A stretch of DNA of 64,000 bases, from positions 1 through 64,000 of the forward strand of contig JBDKUE010000122.1 in assembly GCA_039679855.1 (NCBI GenBank), read 5' to 3'. Position 1 is the stretch's first letter, and every line of letters starts with the position of its first letter. The notes under the pieces were generated by a model. It did not search any database, had not been told where the DNA came from, and saw only the letters and a list, made by a program, of their open reading frames with translations. A program made the translations under genes and the position numbers. The DNA comes from UBA5314 sp039679855 (GTDB lineage: Bacteria > Bacillota > Syntrophomonadia > Syntrophomonadales > Syntrophomonadaceae). This document shows, piece by piece, positions 51,219 to 59,804 of this stretch.

Positions 51219-52151
51219 TCAGCTGCCCCCGCAGCCTCCACAACCCCCTCCTCCGCAACCGGAGCTACCAGAACAACCAGAACTACCGGAACAGCCGGAA
51301 CTGTTCGAACACCCCGAGTTGCTAGAACAACCGGAGCTGCTCCAGCTGGATGTACACCCATAGGCAGCGGAAGAACTGCCGGGAAAGAGATTCATCAAAG
51401 GGCTATAGGCTACAGTAAGGGCGCCTACCCCGAATATGGCGGCTAAAACGGCCGGGTTGATGTTGGGTCTCTGTCCGGCCTTCACCAACGATAATTCCGG
51501 GTTGTATTGACTGGCCAGACCCTGAATGTACTGCCGTGCTTGCGTGGTTGGGCCTTTTCTGGCCCGCATCAGGATAAAAACCACAATTGTATAAACAATC
51601 AAAGTTAAAACCAGAAACGCGCTGGGTAGGTTATTGGAAAATCCGAGATAGGCCTTAAGCAGGCCGGGCAGAAGCCCCAGACAAAGAAATAGATATTTTA
51701 GAGACCGCTGGCGGCTTCGGGCCTCCCCACTCATCAACAGGCCGTGGCTCTCCAGGTTGCGGGCGATAGGATCCAAATAGGGTGCTAGATTCTGCAAGGT
51801 TGCTGACGTGGGTTTGCGCATGGCGATTGATGCCGAAGTATAGGACAATAGCTCCTGGGAGACAGTTGCTTCAAGCGCGTTCAAATGGACCTGACTGTTC
51901 TTTATTACAACCTGGCCGCGGGGGGTAAGGTCCAGGTATTCACGGTTCCAGAGATCGAAAAAGACGGTCTGGATGACTCCGCGTGGTCCCCCCTTTAAAT
52001 AGGCTATACTTATCATATCCAGTCCGGTAAGCGATTCGGCAGGCGTTCCGGATGCAAAAAAAACCGCTCTGGCTATAAATGTCAACACGATTAAATACAA
52101 AATGTAACCTGTTAAAAAATAGGGCCCAGTTATCGATTGAAGTAAATCCAT
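51219..52151 (-). CDS. TIGR04222-type membrane protein with Gly/Cys-rich tail
   Basis: About 310 residues. N-terminal membrane helix (GPYFLTGYILYLIVLTFIAR), a domain with LTGLDMISIAYLKGGPRGVI and FFDLWNREYLDLTPRGQVV, further hydrophobic helices (~165-185, ~190-210, ~245-265), and a C-terminal tail in which Cys recurs every 3-6 residues among Ser/Gly (GCSGSSGCGGGGCGGCGG). This matches TIGR04222 proteins, of unknown function. ATG at 52151 follows AGGAGGTG; the longer start (52187) has no such site. Divergent from the SPFH gene. Confidence 0.87.
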   Translation of the reverse strand: MDLLQSITGPYFLTGYILYLIVLTFIARAVFFASGTPAESLTGLDMISIAYLKGGPRGVIQTVFFDLWNREYLDLTPRGQVVIKNSQVHLNALEATVSQELLSYTSASIAMRKPTSATLQNLAPYLDPIARNLESHGLLMSGEARSRQRSLKYLFLCLGLLPGLLKAYLGFSNNLPSAFLVLTLIVYTIVVFILMRARKGPTTQARQYIQGLASQYNPELSLVKAGQRPNINPAVLAAIFGVGALTVAYSPLMNLFPGSSSAAYGCTSSWSSSGCSSNSGCSNSSGCSGSSGCSGSSGCGGGGCGGCGGS

Positions 52152-52595
52152 TAAGGGGCACCTCCTTCTGCCTAAGGACTTCTCCAAATTCTGTTAAACA
52201 CCTGCTTTACATCAGGGTTATAAGAACTATAAAACGTAAAAACAGAAAAGAACCTTGGTGATGTTTCTAAAAGACAACCATAAACGGCGCCGGATGCAAG
52301 AGGAGCTAATTTGAAATACCAGGTTGGCCGGAAGATTCAGACGTCGTCTTTCCCGCCTGTGGGCCGAATCCGGGATATAGAAACCGGCGTTGATATAATA
52401 GCAAGGGTAGAAAGAAACAGAGTCCTTTATGCATATAAATAAAGAGGAAGCATGATGTTTAATTACTGGGGTCTTAGCATTAGTCAAAGTTAGACGGGGG
52501 GTATTAACAAAACTGATTTTTCGACCGATAATGGTATTAGTAACCCCTGACTCACGTGAAATTTATAATCTCAAGGGAGAAAGGAGAATAAAACA
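52152..52595. other. Divergent intergenic region, no gene seen
   Basis: 444 bp between the TIGR04222 gene (minus) and the SPFH gene (plus), so it must hold both promoters. I see TATAAT-like boxes (for example TTGATATAAT near 52394) but no convincing paired -35, and no repeat of the A-F type. Apparent ORFs are short and lack ribosome-binding sites. Confidence 0.5.
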
Positions 52596-53726
52596 TTGGG
52601 CGTTTTTGATTTTATCTCTAAACAATTCCTGGATATCATCGAATGGGAGGACAATACCCAGGACACCCTGGTCTACAAGTTCCCCATGCAGGACAACGAA
52701 ATTCAAAACGGCGGCAAACTGGTGGTCCGGCCCGGGCAGGCAGCGGTGTTTGTCAATGAGGGTCAGATCGCCGATGTATTCCGGGATGGAACCCACCCCT
52801 TAAACACTCAGAACCTGCCCATCCTGGGCGATTTAAAGGGATGGGCCTATGGCTTTAAATCCCCCTTTAAAGCCGACGTCTACTTCGTAAACACCAAACA
52901 GATCCTGGATCAAAAGTGGGGAACTCCCCACCCTATTCTGGTTTCCGACCCCAAATTTGAGCAGGTCCAACTGCGCGCCTTTGGCAGCTTTGGCTTTGCG
53001 GTGACCGATCCCAAGATATTTGTAAGCACGGTTTCCAGCACCAACCAGGTTTACAAAATAGACACTCTGAGGGATCAGCTCAAGGAATTCATTGTAACTA
53101 ATTTTGCTCCCATCCTGGCCCAACAAAAAGTTACCGTCGCTGAACTGGCCGCCAATTACAACATAATCAATGAAGCGGTCAAAGCAGCGGTAAAAGAGAG
53201 CTTTGCCAACCTGGGCATAGAAATGACCATTTTAACCATATCCAATATATCTTTGCCGGAAGAGATCCAGGCCATGTTAAACGAACGCACCAGGATCAAT
53301 ATGATGGGCGGTATGGACAACTACAGCCGGGTACGGCAGCTTGACGTCATGGAAACGGCGGCGGCCAATGAAGGCGGGGGAGGAATGATGCAAGCCGGGA
53401 TGGGCATGGGCGCCGGTCTGGCCATGGGGCAGGTGTTCGCCCAGACCATGGGCCAAAGTCAGGGAGCCATGGGCGGCGCTCCACTGGGTCAGCCCGGCCA
53501 GCAGCAGGCCCCAGCGGCTCCTCAGGCGCCGGCTGCACCACCAGCGGCAGCAATTGTTTGCGCCGGATGCGGTTTGGGGTTGGCGGCAGACGCCAAATTC
53601 TGCAGCAACTGTGGGGCCAAGGTGGTAGTGCCCGAGCCGACCCCGCAGGCTAAATTCTGCAGCCAATGCGGAACCAAAACTGATGGCAGTGCGGCATTCT
53701 GCAGCAATTGCGGAACCAAATTATAA
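52596..53726 (+). CDS. SPFH-domain protein with C-terminal zinc ribbons (YdjI type)
   Basis: 376 residues. SPFH/band-7 domain with N-terminal GVFDFISKQFLDIIEW, FPMQDNEIQNGGKLVVRPGQ and DVYFVNTKQILDQKWGTP. Then a Gly/Met-rich stretch and Ala/Pro-rich linker (~250-305). The end has zinc-binding CxxC pairs: CAGCGLGL, FCSNCGAK, FCSQCGTK and FCSNCGTK (~310-376). In B. subtilis the comparable YdjI recruits membrane-stress PspA. TTG 52596 follows AAGGAG. First gene of a three-gene plus-strand unit. Confidence 0.92.
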   Translation: MGVFDFISKQFLDIIEWEDNTQDTLVYKFPMQDNEIQNGGKLVVRPGQAAVFVNEGQIADVFRDGTHPLNTQNLPILGDLKGWAYGFKSPFKADVYFVNTKQILDQKWGTPHPILVSDPKFEQVQLRAFGSFGFAVTDPKIFVSTVSSTNQVYKIDTLRDQLKEFIVTNFAPILAQQKVTVAELAANYNIINEAVKAAVKESFANLGIEMTILTISNISLPEEIQAMLNERTRINMMGGMDNYSRVRQLDVMETAAANEGGGGMMQAGMGMGAGLAMGQVFAQTMGQSQGAMGGAPLGQPGQQQAPAAPQAPAAPPAAAIVCAGCGLGLAADAKFCSNCGAKVVVPEPTPQAKFCSQCGTKTDGSAAFCSNCGTKL

Positions 53727-53738
53727 GGAGGCGGTGTA

Positions 53739-54698
53739 ATGTTCTCCTTAAGGAGATTCAGCAAGGGATTGTTGTTGTGCATGGCCTGTATGGTCCTATG
53801 CACTTTTGCCTATGTTCATGTAGTTGATGCAGCCGTAGGCCACAGCACCAGCCATTCGTCCAGTTCTTCCAGCAGCGGCTCGAAATCAAGCTCTTCGAGT
53901 TCTTCAAAATCGAGTTCATCAAGTTCTTCCACGAGCAGCAGCGGCTATACCAGTGGCGGGTCATCAGTGGGAGGCTTTTTCGCTGCCTTGTTTATCATAC
54001 CGTTCGTCATAATCGTCATAATAATTATCCTGGTCATTATGTTTATAAAGAGAAAAGGCGGCGGGATGCCAGAAATGCCAGTCCAACAAGAATCTGCGGC
54101 AGTAGCGGTGGGAAAGGACCCGGCTTATCTGAGGCAGGCTTTGGCCGAGTTAAGAGAGCGGGATCCTAACTTTTCGGAAGATATGTTTATTTCCCGGATA
54201 AACAACATGTTCGTTCAGCTGCAGGAGGCCTGGCAGGCCAAAGACTGGAAGAAAGTGCGGCCCTTTGAATCCGATGAGCTGTTCAACACCCACGCCCGCC
54301 AGCTGCAGGAGCTGATCGACAGCCATACCACCAACGTGGTTGATGAGATTGCCATACTGCGTACCGAAATAAGCGATTACCATGACAACGGGGCTACCGA
54401 AACCCTGGATGTGTACATGAGGTGCCGCTACAAGGATTATATTGTTGACGACAATACCGGTAAAGTGGTGGAGGGCGATCCGAACCGGGAGTACTTCATG
54501 GAATATGAACTGGCGATGTCCCGGAAGAAGGGTGTTACCACCCGGTTGGCACAAAATACGGTGGTCAGCACCTGTCCCAATTGCGGAGCCAATGTCAGTA
54601 TAAACGCTTCCGGTGAATGCGAATACTGCAACAGCGTTGTGAGCAACGGCGATTTTGACTGGGTTCTCACTAGAATGGATGTATTATCTCAAAATTAG
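53739..54698 (+). CDS. Tim44-like domain membrane protein with zinc ribbon, copy 1
   Basis: 319 residues. Signal or anchor helix (LLLCMACMVLCTFAYVHVV, ~11-29), a Ser-rich run (~35-70), a membrane helix (~82-105, PFVIIVIIIILVIMFIK), a Tim44-like domain (~130-265: DPNFSEDMFISRINNMFVQL, EAWQAKDWKKVRPFESDELF), and a C-terminal ribbon (CPNCGANVS, CEYCNSVV). ATG 53739 follows TAAGGAGG. Tandem paralogue of the next gene. Function unknown; the cluster suggests envelope maintenance. Confidence 0.88.
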   Translation: MFSLRRFSKGLLLCMACMVLCTFAYVHVVDAAVGHSTSHSSSSSSSGSKSSSSSSSKSSSSSSSTSSSGYTSGGSSVGGFFAALFIIPFVIIVIIIILVIMFIKRKGGGMPEMPVQQESAAVAVGKDPAYLRQALAELRERDPNFSEDMFISRINNMFVQLQEAWQAKDWKKVRPFESDELFNTHARQLQELIDSHTTNVVDEIAILRTEISDYHDNGATETLDVYMRCRYKDYIVDDNTGKVVEGDPNREYFMEYELAMSRKKGVTTRLAQNTVVSTCPNCGANVSINASGECEYCNSVVSNGDFDWVLTRMDVLSQN

Positions 54699-54743
54699 CC
54701 GGATTTCCGGTCGGGTTGCAATAAAAAATAAGGAGGAGCAAGG

Positions 54744-55661
54744 ATGAACTCCTTGAGGAAACACCGTAAGGTTCTTTTAATATGCGTGGCCTGTTTGGTC
54801 CTGTGCTCGTTTGTAATTGTAAATGTCGCCGATGCGGCGGTGGGCAACAGCGTTTCCCACTCCAAGTCCACCAGTTCGAGAGGTTCTTCCGGCTCGTCAG
54901 GCGGCGGCTTTTTCACCGGTCTGTTGATCGGCAGCCTCTTAAGCCATCCATCTCTGCTGGGGATAATCATAGTAATTGCAATCATCCTCTACTTTGTAAT
55001 GCGTAAAAAAGGCGGCGGAATGGATGAAGGGTATTACGAGGAGCCGTACCAGGAATCCTATCAGGAAGCCGCGACCAGAGATACTTCTTATCTGCGGTCC
55101 GCCCTGGCTGACCTGCGCAGCCGCGATCCCAATTTTTCGGAAGATATGTTTATGTCCCGGGTAAATAATATGTTCATCCAGCTGCAAGAGGCCTGGCAGG
55201 CCAAAGACTGGAAGAAAGTCAGACCGTTTGAATCCGATGAACTCTTCAACACCCATGCCCGGCAGCTGCAGGAGTTTATAGACAGCAAAACTACCAATGT
55301 AGTTGACGAAATAGCTGTATTGCGGACGGAAATTACTGATTATCACGACAACGGGTCTACTGAAACGCTCGATGTCTACATGAGGGTGCGGTTAAAGGAT
55401 TATATTGTCAATGACGAAACGGGAAAAGTCATTGAAGGTGATCCTAAACGGGAAATTACCATGGAATACGAATTGGCCATGAGCCGCCGAAAAGGGGTCG
55501 TTACCAGGCTGGCTGAAAGCACAACGGTAACCACCTGCCCCAACTGCGGAGCCAATGTGAGCATCAACGCTTCCGGGGAATGTGAATACTGCAACAGCGT
55601 GGTAAGCAATGGCGATTTTGATTGGGTACTGACCAGGCTTGATGTATTATCCCAGGAGTAG
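54744..55661 (+). CDS. Tim44-like domain membrane protein with zinc ribbon, copy 2
   Basis: 305 residues with the same layout as copy 1: anchor (VLLICVACLVLCSFVIVNV), a shorter Ser/Gly run (~38-55), membrane helix (~62-85), Tim44-like domain with EDMFMSRVNNMFIQLQEAWQ, and ribbon CPNCGANVS/CEYCNSVV. Long stretches of the C-terminal half are identical to copy 1, while the N-terminal low-complexity part differs most. ATG 54744 follows AAGGAGGAG. The tandem duplication is probably not very old. Confidence 0.88.
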   Translation: MNSLRKHRKVLLICVACLVLCSFVIVNVADAAVGNSVSHSKSTSSRGSSGSSGGGFFTGLLIGSLLSHPSLLGIIIVIAIILYFVMRKKGGGMDEGYYEEPYQESYQEAATRDTSYLRSALADLRSRDPNFSEDMFMSRVNNMFIQLQEAWQAKDWKKVRPFESDELFNTHARQLQEFIDSKTTNVVDEIAVLRTEITDYHDNGSTETLDVYMRVRLKDYIVNDETGKVIEGDPKREITMEYELAMSRRKGVVTRLAESTTVTTCPNCGANVSINASGECEYCNSVVSNGDFDWVLTRLDVLSQE

Positions 55662-55755
55662 CCAAACGCCAGTGGCAATTTGGCAGGATATAGATTATAT
55701 GTTATGGAACAAGTAGACTAAGGTGTGACTTCGTGCTAAATACTTAATAAGTTAG

Positions 55756-55788
55756 CAATAGGCAGGATTAATCTTATCCTGCCTATTG
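55756..55788. terminator. Bidirectional terminator
   Basis: CAATAGGCAGGAT-taatctt-ATCCTGCCTATTG, a 13-bp perfect stem between two convergent genes (plus-strand Tim44-like copy 2 and the minus-strand LysM gene). Confidence 0.75.
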
Positions 55789-55874
55789 TCATTTAGATGG
55801 GGATTTTAAACAGGCTTCCGAGGTGTATTCCGGGCGGTTCAAGCAATACCAGCTTGCTTAGATTTCATTCAAGA

Positions 55875-56768
55875 CTACATAAAGGAGACTTCTGCATCTC
55901 CTCTTCGAGCTAAAAACCCTGTCCTTCCTGAGTCGATCACCTGCACTTGATCATAGATCAGCACTCCCCCCCGAGGACCTTCTTCCCCGGTGGGGCTGGG
56001 TATGTGCCAACACAAAACGATCAATTCACTGCCTGAAGCCAAAGGGCTGGCCGCTAGGACGGGAAAATTGATATCCTGGACCAGCACATTATCACCAGTC
56101 AAAAGGCGGGTGCGGCGATAGCCGCGCTCGGCTAGACGCAGACGGCGTAAAGCCAGGCAGGCCAGACCGGCTGTTGCAGGATCAGGATCATTATAATGCA
56201 GCTTCAGAGCCCTTTTTACCCTGCCGTTGCAATCGCGGGCTATACGCCCCAGGCTTAAAACGGTGTAATAGCGCACCACCGGACAGGGATGTTCGAGCAA
56301 TGTTAAAAGGGGAGGGAGGGCTTTAAGACCAAATGCTGCCCATAAAAAGCTGCCAATGTAGTAAATGCCGTGGCGCTGCGGCTCAAACACGGTGCAGTCG
56401 GCGGCCGGTGTGCTCTGCCAGCTGGTCTGCAGCCTCAAGATATCGGGCCGGGCTGGAATAACCAGTAGATCAGTGTAAGCATAAATGGAATCTGGATTTT
56501 TGAGCTGATTGTTATCGATCAGAACCGAGATGCTGGTGTTGAACTGTCCGGCCAGGCAGTGCAGAGTATCTTCAGGTAAAACCAGGTAGTAAGGACCACC
56601 GCCTGATTTGGGCAAAGCCAGATCCCGGTTGGGAATGATCAAGACCTGACCGGTGAAAAGCAGAGCGGGGTGGCAAATAACATTGGCATTCATGATGGAC
56701 TCTATCGTTGTCCCGAAACGCCCGGCTATCTGGTCAAGGGTGTCCCCGGCCTGCACCGTGTAGAGCAT
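55875..56768 (-). CDS. LysM protein with HEAT-like repeats
   Basis: 297 residues. Two LysM modules at the N-terminus (YTVQAGDTLDQIAGRFGTT and YYLVLPEDTLHCLAGQFNTS). A helical HEAT-like region follows (~150-210: ALPPLLTLLEHPCPVVRYYTVLSLGRI, then DPATAGLACLALRRLR), and a beta-rich end. No signal peptide is visible: the first LysM begins at residue 2. This fits spore-coat or cortex-associated LysM proteins, which lack signal peptides in spore formers; that is inference. Confidence 0.8.
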   Translation of the reverse strand: MLYTVQAGDTLDQIAGRFGTTIESIMNANVICHPALLFTGQVLIIPNRDLALPKSGGGPYYLVLPEDTLHCLAGQFNTSISVLIDNNQLKNPDSIYAYTDLLVIPARPDILRLQTSWQSTPAADCTVFEPQRHGIYYIGSFLWAAFGLKALPPLLTLLEHPCPVVRYYTVLSLGRIARDCNGRVKRALKLHYNDPDPATAGLACLALRRLRLAERGYRRTRLLTGDNVLVQDINFPVLAASPLASGSELIVLCWHIPSPTGEEGPRGGVLIYDQVQVIDSGRTGFLARRGDAEVSFM

Positions 56769-56851
56769 TTATAAATCTCCCTCCCATCCATCCTATGCGG
56801 GAAGTGAGCTGCGGGTTAAAGTATCCTTTAAAAAAATATGCCGGGTGTTTT

Positions 56852-57238
56852 TCAATTCCCTTCCACCGGCGTAAAGACCGGGAGCCGGCGGCCCTCCCTT
56901 TCAACCCAGGTAAGTTTTACCGGCAGGTCAGGCTGCAGGAGTTCCTCCGGGCAGTTTACTACATTGCTGGCCAGGCGAACGCCTTCTTCCAGGTCGATAA
57001 GGGCATAGACATAAGGGGTTGCTTCTTTAAATTCATCCAGGGCGCTCACCCTGACTATGGTGTAGGAATAGACCTTCCCCCGGCCGGAAGCAGGCATCCA
57101 TTGCCAGCCTTCTTCCAGGCAGAAGGGACAATGCCCTCGGGGGTAAAAAAACGCTTTTTGGCAGTGTGGGCAGTAAGGCAGCCACAATTCGCCCTGGCTG
57201 CATTTCTCCTTGAAAAAGTCGCTATAGTTCTCAGGCAT
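56852..57238 (-). CDS. DUF35 OB-fold/zinc-ribbon acyl-CoA-associated protein
   Basis: 128 residues. Rubredoxin-like ribbon LPYCPHCQKAFFYPRGHCPFC (two CxxC) and an OB domain with GRGKVYSYTIVRV and PYVYALIDLEEGVRLASNVV. DUF35 proteins pair with thiolases and guide CoA substrates. ATG at 57238 stands 5 nt after GGGAGGTGA; a GTG at 57247 is part of that site. One base separates it from the thiolase stop codon. Confidence 0.92.
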   Translation of the reverse strand: MPENYSDFFKEKCSQGELWLPYCPHCQKAFFYPRGHCPFCLEEGWQWMPASGRGKVYSYTIVRVSALDEFKEATPYVYALIDLEEGVRLASNVVNCPEELLQPDLPVKLTWVEREGRRLPVFTPVEGN

Positions 57239-57239
57239 A

Positions 57240-58412
57240 TTAGTCACCTCCCAATACCAGACTGGACTGGGTGCTCAAAACTCCCCCGTTGCCATTGACA
57301 AAAGCCAGACGGTGGCCTTCAACCTGGCGTTCTCCGGCCTGCCCTCTCAGCTGGCGCACTGCTTCTATTACATGAGACATGCCTCCGGCATAGGAGGCTT
57401 GACCGCATGACAGCTGGCCGCCATGGGTGTTGCAGGGCAGAGCGCCCCGAAAACTGAGGTCGGTGCTCTCGACAAAGTGGCCGCCCTCACCCCGGGGGCA
57501 AAAGCCGGCATCTTCCAGGGTAAGCAATACGGTGATGGTGTAGCAGTCGTAGAGGGAAACCAGGTCGATATCGCCAGGCTTAACATCTGCCATGGCAAAG
57601 GCTTTTTGGGCCGAAAGCGCAATTGGCGTAGCGGTCAGGCCGGGGGCATAGACGATGGAATTGTGGGTGCAGGCTTCTCCCATTCCGAGAATTGCAACTC
57701 GAGGTTGGGGAGTGTCTGGAGCCGCTTCGGTCCGGCTGACCACAACCGCGGCCGCTCCGCTGCAGGGACGAACTATTTCCAGCAGGTGAATGGGATCGAC
57801 AATTACGGGTGATGCCAGCACCTCTTCAATCGTCAGGGCCGATTGGTTGAAAAGGGCCAGTGGATTGAAAAGAGCGCTCCGGCGCTGGTCAACGGCAATT
57901 TTGGCCAGTTGTTCCGGAGTAGTGCCATACTCGTGCATATGGCGACGGGCGGCCAGGGCATATCCTGAATTAAATCCCATGGGGCCGTAGGGCAGTTCGT
58001 ATTCCAGCTCCGCGCCGGACATGACCGCGGATTTGCCTGCCCGGTCGTTAAATACCCCGGTGCCCCAGACTCCGCCGCTCAAACAGAGGCAGTAGCGGCA
58101 GATTCCGGCGGCCACCAGCAGAGCCGCCCGGTTGACGCAGCCTACCGCGCTGGCTCCGCCCAGTTCAACCATATTGAGGGAGGCGGGGAAGATCTGCAGA
58201 TATTCGGCCACTTGAGCCGGCCACATGAAAGCGGTGTCCTCAGAGGGAGGAGCAACCAACAGACCATCAATGTCCGATTTTCGAAGACCGGCATCCTGAA
58301 TAGCCAGGCGGGCAGCCTGTGCCAGGAGATCCAGGGTTCTTAAGCCCCGACCGTCTTTTTGCGGGGGGAGTTCACTGATTCCGGTAATAGACGCTCTTCC
58401 TGACAGTAGCAA
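57240..58412 (-). CDS. Thiolase-family protein (SCP2/lipid-transfer type)
   Basis: 390 residues of the thiolase fold (AARLAIQDAGLRKSDIDGLL; GDIDLVSLYDCYTITVLLTLEDAG; NTHGGQLSCGQASYAGGMSHV). The nucleophile position, usually ACSSG-like near residue 90, reads ELGGASAVG, without Cys; a Cys occurs five residues later. The active-site NTHGG and late CGQ remain. Many archaeal and clostridial DUF35-linked thiolases look like this. Likely a subunit of a thiolase-DUF35 complex in acyl-CoA or ketone metabolism. TTG 58412 follows GGGGG. Confidence 0.88.
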   Translation of the reverse strand: MLLSGRASITGISELPPQKDGRGLRTLDLLAQAARLAIQDAGLRKSDIDGLLVAPPSEDTAFMWPAQVAEYLQIFPASLNMVELGGASAVGCVNRAALLVAAGICRYCLCLSGGVWGTGVFNDRAGKSAVMSGAELEYELPYGPMGFNSGYALAARRHMHEYGTTPEQLAKIAVDQRRSALFNPLALFNQSALTIEEVLASPVIVDPIHLLEIVRPCSGAAAVVVSRTEAAPDTPQPRVAILGMGEACTHNSIVYAPGLTATPIALSAQKAFAMADVKPGDIDLVSLYDCYTITVLLTLEDAGFCPRGEGGHFVESTDLSFRGALPCNTHGGQLSCGQASYAGGMSHVIEAVRQLRGQAGERQVEGHRLAFVNGNGGVLSTQSSLVLGGD

Positions 58413-58427
58413 AGTGTAGCCCCCTTT

Positions 58428-59216
58428 TCATTTTTTTGGGACAAGCCCCCGGTAAACAAAGTCTTCTATAGCTGAAAAATACAATTCAGGTCGGGCAAAT
58501 ATAACATCATTATGGCCTGCGCCCGGTATCAAAACGAAGTTTTTATCAGGTCCGGGCAGGGTTTCCATAATTATTTGCCCTTCCCCAACCGGCACCAGGT
58601 TGTCATACTCGCCATGGATTATCAAACATGGGCATTTAATAGCGGCGATCATATCCAGACACTGGTTTTCCAGGGTAGCAAGATCAATACCGGGGGCAGG
58701 CAGTCCCAGATGTTTAACCAGGCGGGTTACCGAAGTGAAGCCGCTTTCGATAATCAACCCTTTAATATCATTCTGGTGACTGTACGCCAGTTCCAGGGCG
58801 CTGGTGCTTCCCAGGGAACGGCCCATAATAAGGAGCGGCGATGATGGGGAGCGGCGCTTGATCTCATCGGTGAGGGCCTTAAATATAATATGGGCGTCGT
58901 TTATCAAGTGGGCAAACCCGGGCTGGCCGCTGCTGCTCCCATATCCCCGGTAATCGGCCACCACCAGGTTCATGCGGCGGGCGGTATAAAAGGGGGCTAT
59001 GTAATCATAATCACAGGCCACCTCGCCGTTGCCGTGGAAATAAATCAACCAGGGCCAGCTTTCCTGGCCGGTATAAAAGCGGCAGACGATGTGTACTCCC
59101 TCATCAACCGGTACGGGATAATCAAACGCACCGGGAGGGGCCTGGTCGTGATCATTGCGCGGATAAAAGAGAAGCTGTTGTAAAACGGGATGATCCAGAC
59201 GGGCATAATCAGGCAT
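58428..59216 (-). CDS. Alpha/beta hydrolase
   Basis: 262 residues. Oxyanion region YFHGNGEVACDYDYI (~64-78), DYRGYGSSSGQPGF, nucleophile elbow MGRSLGSTSALELAY (Ser, ~131-145), acid Asp in IIHGEYDNLVPVGEG (~200-214) and His in PGAGHNDVIFA (~235-245). Complete triad. Similar to DUF-type esterases and peptidases of the BAAT/YqiA sort; the substrate is unknown. Lies upstream of the thiolase on the same strand, 16 bp apart. Confidence 0.9.
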   Translation of the reverse strand: MPDYARLDHPVLQQLLFYPRNDHDQAPPGAFDYPVPVDEGVHIVCRFYTGQESWPWLIYFHGNGEVACDYDYIAPFYTARRMNLVVADYRGYGSSSGQPGFAHLINDAHIIFKALTDEIKRRSPSSPLLIMGRSLGSTSALELAYSHQNDIKGLIIESGFTSVTRLVKHLGLPAPGIDLATLENQCLDMIAAIKCPCLIIHGEYDNLVPVGEGQIIMETLPGPDKNFVLIPGAGHNDVIFARPELYFSAIEDFVYRGLVPKK

Positions 59217-59356
59217 GGAATCACTCCTTTACTTAAAAATCGGTTGCCAGGTGTCTCTTATTATATTTAAGTTATAATAATACTAGTCTTTAAAGCAAGC
59301 ACAGACTTAAGACATTTTATTTAAACGCTTACAATCAACAGCAAGGAGTAGATGAC

Positions 59357-59800
59357 ATGGCTGAAAACGGAACCGTACTGGCAGTAAACATTTCCGCCAA
59401 ACGCGGCGAAAAGAAACAGAATGTTGGCAAAGCTCTGATAAAAGCCAACTATGGCATTGAATTGGACGCCCATAGCGGCCAGTGGCACCGCCAGGTGAGC
59501 CTGCTCTCGCAGACCAGTGTTGACAAGATGAGAGCCCTGGGTGCGGATGTGGACTTTGGCGACTTTGCCGAAAATATTACCCTTGAAGGGATCGAAGTGT
59601 CACGGCTGCCCATAGGCACCCGTCTAAAGGCTGGAGAAGTTCTCCTGGAAGTAACCCAGATCGGAAAGGAATGCCACAACCAGGGCTGTGCTATAAAAAA
59701 ACAGGTGGGGACCTGCGTGATGCCCCTGGAGGGAATATTCGCCAGGGTTTTAGAGGGCGGCTGGATTGCGGCCGGCGACAGCATTGAGGTGCTGGAATAG
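59357..59800 (+). CDS. MOSC-domain protein
   Basis: 147 residues. MOSC sulfur-carrier domain: AVNISAKRGEKKQNVGKALI, GIELDAHSGQWHRQVSLLS, GDFAENITLEGIEVSRLPIGT, and the conserved Cys region GKECHNQGCAIKKQVGTCVM. Standalone bacterial MOSC proteins are linked to molybdenum-cofactor sulfuration; the substrate here is unknown. ATG 59357 follows AAGGAG. Convergent with the Nudix gene, stop codons 5 bp apart. Confidence 0.92.
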   Translation: MAENGTVLAVNISAKRGEKKQNVGKALIKANYGIELDAHSGQWHRQVSLLSQTSVDKMRALGADVDFGDFAENITLEGIEVSRLPIGTRLKAGEVLLEVTQIGKECHNQGCAIKKQVGTCVMPLEGIFARVLEGGWIAAGDSIEVLE

Positions 59801-59804
59801 CCGT

